DNA of 64,000 nt from Rubrimonas sp036788415 (GTDB taxonomy: Bacteria; Pseudomonadota; Alphaproteobacteria; Rhodobacterales; Rhodobacteraceae), in NCBI RefSeq assembly GCF_036788415.1, contig NZ_DAIQNN010000006.1:21097-85096 (forward strand), in the 5' to 3' direction. The notes below the pieces were generated by a model that saw only the letters and a list, made by a program, of their open reading frames with translations, did no database searches and was not told where the DNA came from. The stretch's first letter is position 1, and each line of letters starts with the position of its first letter. Position numbers and translations under genes: made by a program. This document shows positions 27,596 to 36,403 of this stretch, in pieces.

Positions 27596-29638
27596 ATGCC
27601 GCGCGACCTCGAAGTGGATTTCCAGGCTCTGCTGCTGAGCGTCTTCGAGACGCTGGGCGCGGCGACCGGCGACGCCTTTTTCGAAACGCTCGCGCGCTGC
27701 GCCGCCGAAGGCGTCGGGGCGGATATCGCGCTGATCGGCGCGCTCGAGCCGGGCGGCCGCGCGGTGCGGAGCCTCGCAGTGCTCGAGGACGGCGCCGCGC
27801 AGCCGCAAATCGTCTACCACCTGCGCGGCACGCCCTGCGAGAACGTGGTCGAAACCGGCGCCTGCGTCATCGAGGACGACCTTCAGGCGCGTTTTCCCCA
27901 CGACGCGACGCTGAGGGAGCTCGGGATCGTCGCCTATGCCGGCGCGCCGGTGCGCGATCACGAGGGCCGCGCGGTCGGGCTGATCGCGCTCATGGCGCGC
28001 CGCCGCTTCGCCAACGCCGAGATGCTGCCGCCGCTCCTGCGCGCCGTCGCCCGTCGGATCGGCGCCGAGATCGAGCACGCCGAGACCGAACGCCGCCTGC
28101 GCGCCGCAGAAGAACGCGCGCAGCTGATGGAGCAGCGGCTGCGCGACGGGATCGAGGCGATGCCGGCGGGTTTCGCGCTGTTCGACGCAGAGGACCGTCT
28201 GGTGCTGTGCAACACCGCCTATCGCCGGGACACCGGCCTGCTCGGCGGCGCGCCGGTCGAGGACGGCGCGCGCTTCGAGGACATCCTGCGCCGCAACGTC
28301 GCCTCGGGCCGGATGATCGACCCCCTCGCCCTTTCCGACCCCGACGCCTATCTCGCCGACCGCCTCGCCCGCCACGCGGCGCCCGACGGCTCGCCCATCG
28401 AACAGGCGATGGAGGGGGCGCGCTGGGCCGAGGTCGTCGAGCGGCGCACCGCCGACGGCGGAGTGGTGATCGTGCGCAGCGACGTCACCGCGCGCAAGCG
28501 CAGCGAACTGCGCCTGCTCGACGCCATTGCGAGCATCCCGTTCGGCTTCATCATGTGCGATCCCGACGACCGGCTCCTGCTGGTCAACCGCCGCTATCGC
28601 GAACTGTACCCCGAGTTCGGCGACGCGCTGACGCCGGGAACGCCCTTCGCCGATCTCTGCGAAATCTGCGCGCGGGAGATCGACGCGAGCGTCGACGGGC
28701 GGGCCCGCGCCCGCTGGATCGCCGAGCGCATGGCCCGCCACCGCGCGCCGGGGGCGCCGAGCCAGCACCAGACGCGCGGGGGGCGCAGCCTGCTGGTCTC
28801 CGAAAGCCGCACCTCCGAAGGCGGCTATATCGGCGTGCACGCCGACATCACGCCGCTCGTGCTGATGCACCACGAATTGCGCGCCGCCAGCGAGAGCGCG
28901 GCGGCCGCGCTGGCGGTGAAAAGCCGCTTCCTCGCCACGATGAGCCACGAGCTGCGCACCCCGCTCAACGCGATCCTCGGCTTCTCGGAGCTGATGGCGC
29001 ACGAGGTGAAGGGGCCTCTGCCGGAGGCCTATCGCGAGTACGTCTCGATCATCCGCAGTTCGGGCGAGTTCCTGCTGTCGCTGATCACCGACATTCTCGA
29101 CCTCTCGCGCATCGAAGCCGGCAAGATGCAGATCGAGCGCGCGCCGCTGGCGCTGGGGCCGCTGGCGACGGAATCGGTCGCGATGCTGTCGGAGATGGCG
29201 CGGCGCAAGCGTCTGGTGCTGCGGGCCGAGATCGAGGAGGACCTGCCGCTGATCCTAGCCGACCGCCGCCGCATCCTGCAGATCCTGCACAACCTGCTGT
29301 CCAACGCGGTGAAGTTCACCGAGCGCGGCGCCGTCGTCGCCTCGGCGCGCCGGGCCGGCGACGCCGTCGCCTTGTCCGTGCGCGACAGCGGGCGCGGCAT
29401 GACCCCCGAGGAGATCGAGGAGGCGCTCGTCCCCTTCCAGCAGGCGCGCAGCCTCAGCGGGGCGGAGAAGCTTCAGGGAACCGGGCTCGGCCTGTCGATC
29501 GTCAAGGCGCTGGTCGAACTGCACGAGGGCGCGCTGGAGATCCGCAGCGCGCCGGGGGCGGGGACTACGGTCGAAATCCGCCTCCCGGCGGCGCCGGGCG
29601 CGGTCGGGCTCAGTTCTCGCCCGGCCTCGGCAGAGTGA
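27596..29638 (+). CDS. Orphan sensor histidine kinase with GAF and two PAS domains
   Basis: A 680-residue kinase with no transmembrane helix, so probably cytoplasmic. A GAF-like domain occupies about residues 5-165. PAS-like domains follow at about 185-290 (ALFDAEDRLVLCNTAYR) and 305-430 (MCDPDDRLLLVNRRYRE). HisKA has the phospho-acceptor His451 in MSHELRTPLNAILGFSE. The ATPase shows LLSNAVKFT, VRDSGRGM and GTGLGLSIVKAL. No receiver domain or response regulator gene is adjacent. I start it at ATG 27596; longer open frame starting with TTG at 27476 crosses a likely promoter area and lacks domain content. PAS sequence style recalls PdhS/DivJ-type kinases of alphaproteobacteria. The 3' end overlaps the convergent flavin reductase gene. 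Confidence 0.88.
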   Translation: MPRDLEVDFQALLLSVFETLGAATGDAFFETLARCAAEGVGADIALIGALEPGGRAVRSLAVLEDGAAQPQIVYHLRGTPCENVVETGACVIEDDLQARFPHDATLRELGIVAYAGAPVRDHEGRAVGLIALMARRRFANAEMLPPLLRAVARRIGAEIEHAETERRLRAAEERAQLMEQRLRDGIEAMPAGFALFDAEDRLVLCNTAYRRDTGLLGGAPVEDGARFEDILRRNVASGRMIDPLALSDPDAYLADRLARHAAPDGSPIEQAMEGARWAEVVERRTADGGVVIVRSDVTARKRSELRLLDAIASIPFGFIMCDPDDRLLLVNRRYRELYPEFGDALTPGTPFADLCEICAREIDASVDGRARARWIAERMARHRAPGAPSQHQTRGGRSLLVSESRTSEGGYIGVHADITPLVLMHHELRAASESAAAALAVKSRFLATMSHELRTPLNAILGFSELMAHEVKGPLPEAYREYVSIIRSSGEFLLSLITDILDLSRIEAGKMQIERAPLALGPLATESVAMLSEMARRKRLVLRAEIEEDLPLILADRRRILQILHNLLSNAVKFTERGAVVASARRAGDAVALSVRDSGRGMTPEEIEEALVPFQQARSLSGAEKLQGTGLGLSIVKALVELHEGALEIRSAPGAGTTVEIRLPAAPGAVGLSSRPASAE

Positions 29639-30221
29639 ACGTCTCGCGCACCACCGCGTAGTCGCGATAGCCGAGGCGGGCGAGCGGCTGGAACGCCGTC
29701 ACGTCGAACCGGCCGTCGCGCAGGCAGTCGGGGCGCAGATGCACGCCGACGACTTCGCCGAACACCGCGAAATTCGCCGCGCCCTCCAGCCTGAGAATTT
29801 GCGTCGCCCGGCATTCGAGGCTCGCCGGCGCCTCCGCCACGCGGGCGCAGCCGATGGTCTGGCAGGGCGCGCGCGCGACGCCGGCATGGGCGAACTCGTC
29901 GGCCTCGCGCGGGAGCGCCGCGGAACTCGCGTTCATCGCATGGCGCATCGCGAAGGCGACGATGTTGACGCAGAAGACGCCGGTCTCGCGGATATTGGCG
30001 ACGCTGTCCTTGGTGTCGCCGCGGTCGGGCTTGGCCGAGGTCGAAGCGAACATCACCTGCGGCGGCGCATAGGCGACGGCGTTGAAGAAGGAATAGGGCG
30101 CGAGATTGTCGCGGCCCGCCGCATCGCGCGTTGCGATCCAGCCGATCGGGCGCGGCGCGACGATCGCCCCGAACGGGTCGTGCGGCAGGCTCGGGGGCCG
30201 CGCGCCGGGGGTGTAGAACAT
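29610..30221 (-). CDS. Flavin reductase-like FMN-binding protein
   Basis: A 203-residue split-barrel flavoprotein. Typical sequence is PHDPFGAIVAPRPIGWIATRD at the N-terminus (FMN-binding PRPIGW), NLAPYSFFNAVAYAPPQVMFAS, KDSVANIRETGVFCVN and LECRATQI. It belongs to the DIM6/NTAB-like family; members reduce or bind FMN, often for two-component oxygenases. No oxygenase is nearby. Its 3' end overlaps the histidine kinase by 29 bases. Confidence 0.85.
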   Translation of the reverse strand: MFYTPGARPPSLPHDPFGAIVAPRPIGWIATRDAAGRDNLAPYSFFNAVAYAPPQVMFASTSAKPDRGDTKDSVANIRETGVFCVNIVAFAMRHAMNASSAALPREADEFAHAGVARAPCQTIGCARVAEAPASLECRATQILRLEGAANFAVFGEVVGVHLRPDCLRDGRFDVTAFQPLARLGYRDYAVVRETFTLPRPGEN

Positions 30222-30300
30222 GGCGCGCCTCGCCTGCTTGCCTGCGTGGAGGCGTCATGCTAGCCGCCCGCGCAGGCGGGGAAAAGGGCGGGAGGCGCCG

Positions 30301-30807
30301 ATGTTCCGGCTGCTTCCCGAACGCCCCGGCGATCTCGACGAGGTCGAGGCGCTCTACGATCTGTGCTTCGCGCCGGGGCGGCGGGCGCTGTCGTCCTACC
30401 GGCTGCGCGAGGGCGCGCCGCCTATCCCGGGGCTGTGCCGCGTCGCGCGCGACGAGTTCGACGCGCTGGCGGGCGCGATCCGCTTCTGGCCGGTGCGCAT
30501 CGGGGAAAGCGGCGCGCCGGCGCTGCTGCTCGGCCCCGTGGCCGTGCATCCGACGCGGCAGGGCGAAGGCCTCGGCGGGGCGCTGATCGCCGACGGGCTC
30601 GAACGCGCCGCCGAGGCTGGCTGGACGCGGGCGTTGCTGGTCGGCGACGAACCCTATTACCGCCGCTTCGGCTTCACCCGCGCCCAAGCCGAGGCGCTGG
30701 CGTTTCCGCCGCCGACCAATCCCGACCGGCTGCTCGCCCGCGCGCTGGCCCCCGACGCGTTCGACGACGTCGCCGGCTTGGTGCGACGCTGGGACGACGA
30801 CGCCTGA
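30301..30807 (+). CDS. GNAT-family N-acetyltransferase
   Basis: A 168-residue GNAT protein of the YhbS-like group. The acetyl-CoA binding segment is LGPVAVHPTRQGEGLGGALI (residues about 79-98, with the Q/R-x2-G-x-G/A turn), followed by LVGDEPYYRRFGF. The start ATG 30301 follows a GGAGG-like sequence; upstream in-frame codons lack support. Substrate unknown. It converges on the ABC ATPase gene with a ten-base gap. Confidence 0.85.
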   Translation: MFRLLPERPGDLDEVEALYDLCFAPGRRALSSYRLREGAPPIPGLCRVARDEFDALAGAIRFWPVRIGESGAPALLLGPVAVHPTRQGEGLGGALIADGLERAAEAGWTRALLVGDEPYYRRFGFTRAQAEALAFPPPTNPDRLLARALAPDAFDDVAGLVRRWDDDA

Positions 30808-30817
30808 ATCGCGCCTC

Positions 30818-31858
30818 TCACCCCGGCAGCGCCCAGCCGCCCGTCAGCCGCAACCGCACTGTCTCCCCGACGTTCAGCCGCGCGCGCGCGGCGATCGGCA
30901 GCGGCTCGACCAGCCCGTCGAGCGCTGCCTCGCCCTCCCAGATCCCGCCGCGATACCGCGCCGAGACCAGCCGCCCCGGCGCGCCTTCGGGGTCGAGGAC
31001 GACGTCCTCGGGCCGCAGGACGATCCGGGCGGCGCCCGCCGGCGCGTCCGGCCCGCACGCCACCACGGCCTCGAGCGGACCGATCCGCGCCGCCGCACGC
31101 CCGCCATGGGCGGACTCCAGCGCGCCGCGGGCCAGCGCCGCGCGCCCGATGAAGCGCGCGACATGCTCGGTCGCGGGGCGCGCATAGACCTCCTCGGGCG
31201 GGGCGACCTGCTCGAACCGCCCCGCGCGCATCACCGCGACCCGATCGGCCAGCGCCATCGCCTCGCGCTGATCGTGCGTGATGTAGAGCGTGGTGAGATC
31301 GGCGCGGCGGTGGAAGGCGCGCAGCTCCTCCTCCATCGCCGCGCGCAGATGCGGGTCGAGATTGGCGAGCGGCTCGTCCATCAGCACCGTCCGCGCACGG
31401 CTGGCGAGGCAGCGCGCGAGCGCCACCCGCTGGCGCTGGCCGCCCGAAAGCTCCGCTGGTCGGCGCGCTCCGAGCGCCTCGAGACCCACGGAGCGCAGAT
31501 GCGCGTCGGCCTCGCGCGCAGCCTCGGCGCGGCGCGCCCCGGCGGTTTCGGCGGGAAAGGCCACGTTCTCGCGCACGCTCATATGCGGCCAGAGCGCGTA
31601 GGACTGGAACACCACGCCGACGGTGCGGTCCTCGGGCGCGACATGCAGGCCCGGCCCGGCGACGGGGCGGCCGTCGAGCGCGATCTCGCCATTGTCGAGC
31701 GTCTCGAGCCCCGCGATCAGCCGCAGCAGCGTGGACTTCCCGCAGCCCGACGGCCCGAGCGCGACGAAGAAGGCCCCGCGCGGGATCGCCACGCTGACCC
31801 CGTCGAGCGCCGCGACCCCATCGAAGCGCTTGACCGCGCAGGTGATTTCGACCGACAT
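30818..31858 (-). CDS. Solitary ABC transporter ATPase (PotA/FbpC-type)
   Basis: A 346-residue importer-type ATPase. Walker A is GPSGCGKST at about residues 34-42, Q-loop FQSYALWPHMSVREN, signature LSGGQRQRVALAR, Walker B TVLMDEP and H-loop YITHDQREAM. A C-terminal TOBE-like regulatory domain contains IVLRPEDVVLD. The type suggests polyamine, ferric iron or thiamine import. No permease or binding protein lies next to it, so it may serve a transporter encoded elsewhere. I chose ATG 31858 because conserved sequence begins there. Confidence 0.85.
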   Translation of the reverse strand: MSVEITCAVKRFDGVAALDGVSVAIPRGAFFVALGPSGCGKSTLLRLIAGLETLDNGEIALDGRPVAGPGLHVAPEDRTVGVVFQSYALWPHMSVRENVAFPAETAGARRAEAAREADAHLRSVGLEALGARRPAELSGGQRQRVALARCLASRARTVLMDEPLANLDPHLRAAMEEELRAFHRRADLTTLYITHDQREAMALADRVAVMRAGRFEQVAPPEEVYARPATEHVARFIGRAALARGALESAHGGRAAARIGPLEAVVACGPDAPAGAARIVLRPEDVVLDPEGAPGRLVSARYRGGIWEGEAALDGLVEPLPIAARARLNVGETVRLRLTGGWALPG

Positions 31859-32182
31859 CGACGCCCTCCGCGGCGCGCGGCGCATCGTCCCGAAACGGGA
31901 CCGCCTGCGGCGCGCGCGGCCCGTTCTGGCGCAGCGCGACGCCCGCCTCAAGCCGAAACCTCCCCAGAAATGGCGAGTTGTCGGAACTCCTTCATACAGC
32001 TTAATTTACCAGCAGAGCCCAGCTCCAGTCGCCGGCCGGGGAGACGCAGCGCTTCACCTCACCCCTCGCCCAGCTTTCCCCGGCCGGCGACGTCCCTCCG
32101 CTCCAAAGCCGCAGAGGCCGCGCGCCGGCTTGAATTCCCGGCCGCTTTGCCGCCATATCCGCTTGGGTTTCAGGAGGTGCGG
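31859..32182. other. 324-base gap without a gene
   Basis: This stretch separates the divergent ABC ATPase and NDUFS4-type genes. I find no convincing coding frame. It contains one AT-richer patch (about 31978-32010) where TTGTCG and TTAATT are spaced 17 bases and could serve as a weak plus-strand promoter for the complex I gene. The rest looks featureless and GC-rich. Confidence 0.4.
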
Positions 32183-32494
32183 ATGCTCGCCAAGATTTAC
32201 CGACCCGCCAAGAGCGCGATGACCTCCGGGCAGGCGAACGCCCGCGACTGGGTCCTCGAATTCACGCCGCAGCAGGCGCGCAGGATCGACCCGCTGATGG
32301 GCTGGACCAGCTCCTCCGACATGGCCTCGCAGGTGAAGCTGCGCTTCGCCTCGCGCGAGGAGGCGGTCGACTACGCCCGTCGCCACGGCCTCGCCTGGCA
32401 GGTGCTGGAGCCGAAGCCGCGCAAGCCGGTGATCCGCCCGCGCGGCTATGGCGGCAACTTCGCCACCGAGCGCCGGCAAGCCTGGACGCACTGA
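32183..32494 (+). CDS. NDUFS4-like NADH-ubiquinone oxidoreductase accessory subunit
   Basis: A 103-residue member of the ETC complex I conserved-region family (the bacterial form of the 18-kDa NDUFS4 subunit). It reads AKIYRPAKSAMTSGQANARDW at the start and has DPLMGWTSSSDM, QVKLRF and EEAVDYARRHGL, all matching the family. Such proteins are restricted to alphaproteobacteria and mitochondria and stabilise the NADH-dehydrogenase module. The ATG at 32183 has AGGAGGT six bases upstream. A tRNA-Arg gene follows 27 bases later on the same strand. Confidence 0.92.
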   Translation: MLAKIYRPAKSAMTSGQANARDWVLEFTPQQARRIDPLMGWTSSSDMASQVKLRFASREEAVDYARRHGLAWQVLEPKPRKPVIRPRGYGGNFATERRQAWTH

Positions 32495-32521
32495 CCGCCG
32501 CGCGCGAAACCCTTGCGAAAA

Positions 32522-32598
32522 GGCCCCGTAGCTCAACCGGATAGAGCAGCGGACTTCTAATCCGCAGGTTGCAGGTTCGAGTCCTGCCGGGGTCGCCA
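32522..32598 (+). tRNA. tRNA-Arg, anticodon TCT
   Basis: A 77-base tRNA with encoded CCA. Acceptor GGCCCCG pairs with CGGGGTC (one G-U), the D-arm is GCTC/GAGC, the anticodon loop is CTTCTAA, giving TCT for AGA codons, and the T-arm is GCAGG-TTCGAGT-CCTGC. It lies between the NDUFS4-type gene and dacC, with no clear promoter of its own, so it may be read through from upstream. Confidence 0.96.
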
Positions 32599-32622
32599 AG
32601 ACCAGCACAGGAGAGACGCGCC

Positions 32623-33789
32623 ATGCGCCAGATAGCCCGACGCATCGCAGCCCTCGCCGCCGCGGCGGCTCTCGCGGCAAGCCTCGCCGCACCGGGCGCG
32701 CAGGCCCTCGACACGCCCGCGCGCGCCGCCATCGTCGTCGACCTGACCTCCGGCGCGGTGCTGCTGGAGAAGAACGCCGACGAGCCGTTGCCCCCCGCCT
32801 CGATGTCCAAGCTGATGACGCTGAACATGGTGTTCGAGGCGCTCGAAGAAGGCCGCCTGACGCTCGAGGACCGCTTCCCGGTCAGCGAGAAGGCCTGGAA
32901 GATGGGCGGCAGCAAGATGTTCGTGCGCGTCGGCGACCGCATCCGCGTCGCCGACCTGCTAATGGGCGTCACCGTGCAGTCGGGCAACGACGCCTGCGTC
33001 GTGCTCGCCGAAGGCCTCGCCGGCACCGAAGAAGCCTTCGCCGAGCAGATGAACCGGCGCGCCGCCGAGATCGGACTGACCGACTCGCATTTCCTGAACG
33101 CGACCGGCTGGCCCGACGAGGGCCATCTGATGAGCGTGCGCGACCTCGCCCGCCTCGCCGAGCGCATCGTGACCAAGTTCCCCGAGCACTACCGCCATTT
33201 CTCGATCCGAGAGTTCACCTGGGAGGACATCACCCAGCGCAACCGGAACCCGCTGCTCGATCTGGGCCTCGGGGTTGACGGCATGAAGACCGGCCATACC
33301 GAGGCCGCCGGCTACGGGCTGACCGCCTCGGCCGAGCGCGACGGGCGGAGGATCGTGATGGTGGTCGCCGGGCTCGACAGCGTGGGGCAGCGCAAGACCG
33401 AAGCCGAGAAGATCGTCGGCTGGGCGTTCCGGGAATTCCGCACCGGCGTGCTTTACGCCGCCGGCCAGCCGATCGTCGACGCGCAGGTCTGGGTCGGCGA
33501 CGCGCCGAGCGTGGGGCTGGCGCCGGTCTCCGACGTCGTCGTCACGACGCCTTTCGCGCAGTCGGACGCCGTGTCGGCGCGGATCGTCTATGACGGCCCC
33601 GTCCCCGCGCCGATCGCCGCCGGCGACGTGATCGCGCAGCTGATCGTGGAGGCGCCCGAGATGCCTCCGGTCGCCTACCCGCTCGCGGCGACGGCGGATG
33701 TCGGCCCGGGCGGCTTGCTCGCGCGGGTCGAGGCGGCGGCGCGCCTGCTGCTGCGGGCGAGCGCGTCGCCGGACGGCGCGGCGGAGTGA
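32623..33789 (+). CDS. dacC: D-alanyl-D-alanine carboxypeptidase (DacC/PBP5-type)
   Basis: A 388-residue periplasmic enzyme with a signal peptide ending near AQA at residue 28. The serine peptidase motifs are in order: S60-M-S-K, SGN in VTVQSGNDA, and KTG in GMKTGHTEAAG. The C-terminal PBP5-like beta domain runs from about residue 285. It trims the terminal D-alanine from peptidoglycan stem peptides. The last hydrophobic part (LLARVEAAARLLL) may form the membrane-associating helix. The stop overlaps the GTG start of tmk. Confidence 0.93.
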   Translation: MRQIARRIAALAAAAALAASLAAPGAQALDTPARAAIVVDLTSGAVLLEKNADEPLPPASMSKLMTLNMVFEALEEGRLTLEDRFPVSEKAWKMGGSKMFVRVGDRIRVADLLMGVTVQSGNDACVVLAEGLAGTEEAFAEQMNRRAAEIGLTDSHFLNATGWPDEGHLMSVRDLARLAERIVTKFPEHYRHFSIREFTWEDITQRNRNPLLDLGLGVDGMKTGHTEAAGYGLTASAERDGRRIVMVVAGLDSVGQRKTEAEKIVGWAFREFRTGVLYAAGQPIVDAQVWVGDAPSVGLAPVSDVVVTTPFAQSDAVSARIVYDGPVPAPIAAGDVIAQLIVEAPEMPPVAYPLAATADVGPGGLLARVEAAARLLLRASASPDGAAE

Positions 33790-34427
33790 GCGGGACGTTC
33801 GTCACTTTCGAAGGCGTCGACGGCGCGGGCAAGACCACGCAGCTGCGCAAGCTCGCGGCGCGCCTGCGCAAGCGCGGCCTCGACGTGGTCGAGACGCGCG
33901 AGCCGGGCGGCGCGCCAGGCGCCGAGGAGATCCGGCGGCTGCTGGTCGAAGGCGCGCCGGGGCGCTGGTCGGCGGAGACCGAGACGCTGCTCTTCACCGC
34001 GGCGCGGCGCGATCACATGGAGCGCACGGTGGCCCCGGCGCTCGCGCGCGGAGCGGTCGTGCTCTGCGACCGCTTCGCCGACAGCACGCGCGCCTATCAG
34101 GCCGCGGGGCGCGGCGCTTCGCGCGCGCTGGTGGATGCGCTGCATGAGCTCGTCATCGGGCGCGAGCCCGACCTCGCCCTGATCCTCGACGTCGACCCCG
34201 AAGCGGCGCTGGCGCGCGGGACGGCGCGCGAGGCGGCGAAAGGCGGCGGCGAGACGCGTTTCGAGGCGTTCGGCCTCGACTTCCAGCGACGTCTTCGCGA
34301 CGCCTTCCGCGCCATCGCCGCCGCGGAACCGCAGCGCTGCGCGCTGATCGACGCCTCGGGCGCCGAGACCGCGGTCGCCGCCCGGATCGACGCCGCCCTC
34401 GCCCGCCTTCCGGCGCTCGCGCCATGA
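33786..34427 (+). CDS. tmk: Thymidylate kinase
   Basis: A 213-residue P-loop kinase converting dTMP to dTDP. P-loop GVDGAGKTTQ is at about residues 10-19, the DR-x motif is LCDRFADSTRAYQ, and REPGG with RDHMERTVAPAL complete the site. The start is GTG within the dacC stop (GTGA), and the stop overlaps holB (ATGA). Confidence 0.95.
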   Translation: MSGTFVTFEGVDGAGKTTQLRKLAARLRKRGLDVVETREPGGAPGAEEIRRLLVEGAPGRWSAETETLLFTAARRDHMERTVAPALARGAVVLCDRFADSTRAYQAAGRGASRALVDALHELVIGREPDLALILDVDPEAALARGTAREAAKGGGETRFEAFGLDFQRRLRDAFRAIAAAEPQRCALIDASGAETAVAARIDAALARLPALAP

Positions 34428-35593
34428 GCCGTCGCGCCGCCGCCGAGGCTCACGATCATTCGGAGATCCCCGAACCCGACCGCGTCCCCGGCGCGCCGCA
34501 TCCTCGCCAGACCCTGCGCCTGTTCGGGCAGGAGCGCGCCGAGCGCGGCTTTCTCGACGCCTGGGGCGCGGGGCGGCTGCATCATGGCTGGCTGCTGCGC
34601 GGGCCGCAGGGAGTCGGCAAGGCGACGCTGGCCTATCGCATCGCGCGCGCGCTCATCGCCCACGACCCCGGCGCGCCGCCGCCGAATGGTCTAGACATGC
34701 CGACCGACCACCCGGTCGTCCGCCGGATCGCCGCCGGCGCCGAGCCACGTCTGCGCGCGGTCGTCCGCCCGCTGCGGCGCAAGCCCGGCTCGCGCGCCTT
34801 TGTCGAACCGCTCCAGCGCGCCGCCGAGATCACCGTGGGCGAGATCCGCGAACTCGGCGAGTTCCTGCACCTCTCCGCCGCCGATGGCGGCTGGCGCGCC
34901 GTGGTGGTGGACGCCGCCGACGAGCTGAACGTCGCCGCCGCCAACGCGCTGCTGAAGCTGCTGGAGGAGCCGCCGGCGCGCTGCGTCCTGCTGCTGGTCG
35001 CCCATGCTCCGGGGCGACTGCCGCCGACCATCCGATCGCGCTGCCGGACGCTCGACCTGCATCCCCTGCCGCCCGACGCCTTCGCCGCGGCGCTGGCGCA
35101 GGCGGGGGCCGCGACCGCCGCGTCGGAGGCGCTCGCCGAGCTGTCGCGCGGCGCGCCGGGCGACGCGTTGGCGATGGCGGCGGAGGACGGCCCGGCGCTC
35201 TACGCCGAACTCGCCGCGCTGGCCTCCGGCGCGCCGGGGCTCGACCGCCGCCGGCTGCGCGCGCTCGCCGCCTCCTGCGCGGGGCGCGAGGCGGCGGGGC
35301 GCTATTCGCTCGCCGTGCGGTTCAGCGTGCTGCTGCTGCAAAGGCTCGCCCGCGCCGGCGCCGGCGCGCCGCTGACCGAAGCCGCGCCGCGCGAGGCCGA
35401 GATCGCCCGCGCCCTGTCGTCCGACCCCGCGCGCGCGCGCCTCTGGGCCGAACTGGCCGCGCAGATCGAGGCGTCGGCGGCGCAGGCCCGCGCGGTCAAT
35501 CTTGACCCCGAACAGACGATCCTCGATATCTGGCTGCGCGTCGACGCGGCGGCGGGGCGGGCCGCCAGAGCCCCCGCGTCGTCCTCTCCCTGA
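34424..35593 (+). CDS. holB: DNA polymerase III delta-prime subunit
   Basis: A 389-residue clamp-loader subunit. The P-loop-like GPQGVGKATL is at about residues 59-68. AADELNVAAANALLKLLEEPP is the conserved Walker B/AAA+ core, and the SRC motif is IRSRCRTLDL. The C-terminal collar domain follows. It is coupled to tmk by ATGA. Good length for alphaproteobacterial HolB. Confidence 0.93.
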   Translation: MSRRAAAEAHDHSEIPEPDRVPGAPHPRQTLRLFGQERAERGFLDAWGAGRLHHGWLLRGPQGVGKATLAYRIARALIAHDPGAPPPNGLDMPTDHPVVRRIAAGAEPRLRAVVRPLRRKPGSRAFVEPLQRAAEITVGEIRELGEFLHLSAADGGWRAVVVDAADELNVAAANALLKLLEEPPARCVLLLVAHAPGRLPPTIRSRCRTLDLHPLPPDAFAAALAQAGAATAASEALAELSRGAPGDALAMAAEDGPALYAELAALASGAPGLDRRRLRALAASCAGREAAGRYSLAVRFSVLLLQRLARAGAGAPLTEAAPREAEIARALSSDPARARLWAELAAQIEASAAQARAVNLDPEQTILDIWLRVDAAAGRAARAPASSSP

Positions 35594-35611
35594 ACCGCGG
35601 AGATCAGGCCC

Positions 35612-36403
35612 ATGCCGCCGCCCGAGCTGGTGGACAGCCATTGCCATCTCGACTTTCCCGCCTTCGCGGGCGAACTCGACGCCGTGGTCGCGCGCGCCCG
35701 CGCGGCCGGCGTGCGCCGCATGGTGACCATCGCCACAACCCTGCCCGCCGCACCCGGCGTCGCCGCCATCGCCGAGGCGCATGAGGGCATTTTCTTCGCC
35801 GCCGGCGTCCATCCGATGCACGCGGCGGACCATCCGCCCCTCGCGCTCGACGACCTGCTGGCGCTCGCGGCGCATCCGAAGATGGTCGGGATCGGCGAGA
35901 CCGGCCTCGATTTTCACTACACCGCCGAAAGCGCCGCCGCGCAGGAGGCGTCGCTGCGGCTGCATGTCGAGGCGGCGCGCCGCACTGGCCTGCCGCTCAT
36001 CGTCCACGCCCGCGCCGCCGACGCCGAGATCGCGCGCATCCTGTCCGAAGAGCATGCGGCGGGCGCGTTCGGCGGCGTGATGCACTGCTTCAGCTCCGGG
36101 CGGGAACTCGCTGAGACGGCTGTTGGACTCGGTTTCTACCTGTCGATGTCGGGGATCGCCGCCTTCCCGAAATCGCAGGCATTGCGCGAGATTTTCGCCG
36201 CCGCGCCGCTCGACCGGATCCTCGTCGAGACCGACGCGCCCTATCTCGCGCCGCCGCCCCATCGCGGCAAGCGCTGCGAGCCGGCGCACACGGCGCTGAC
36301 GGCCGCCGTCGGCGCGCAGCTCTTCGGTCTCGGCGCGCCCGAATTCGCCGCTGCGACCACCGCCAATTTCGACCGGCTCTTCGCCAAGGCCGCAGCTGCG
36401 TGA
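35612..36403 (+). CDS. tatD: TatD-family metal-dependent DNase
   Basis: A 263-residue TIM-barrel hydrolase. Metal and catalytic residues are in DSHCHLDF, GVHPMHA, GETGLDFHY, IVHAR, MHCFSSG and ETDAPYLAPPPHRGK. TatD enzymes are 3'-5' exonucleases linked to DNA repair. It follows holB by 18 bases. In many relatives metG lies between these two genes; it is absent here. The stop touches the ATG of the next gene. Confidence 0.95.
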   Translation: MPPPELVDSHCHLDFPAFAGELDAVVARARAAGVRRMVTIATTLPAAPGVAAIAEAHEGIFFAAGVHPMHAADHPPLALDDLLALAAHPKMVGIGETGLDFHYTAESAAAQEASLRLHVEAARRTGLPLIVHARAADAEIARILSEEHAAGAFGGVMHCFSSGRELAETAVGLGFYLSMSGIAAFPKSQALREIFAAAPLDRILVETDAPYLAPPPHRGKRCEPAHTALTAAVGAQLFGLGAPEFAAATTANFDRLFAKAAAA

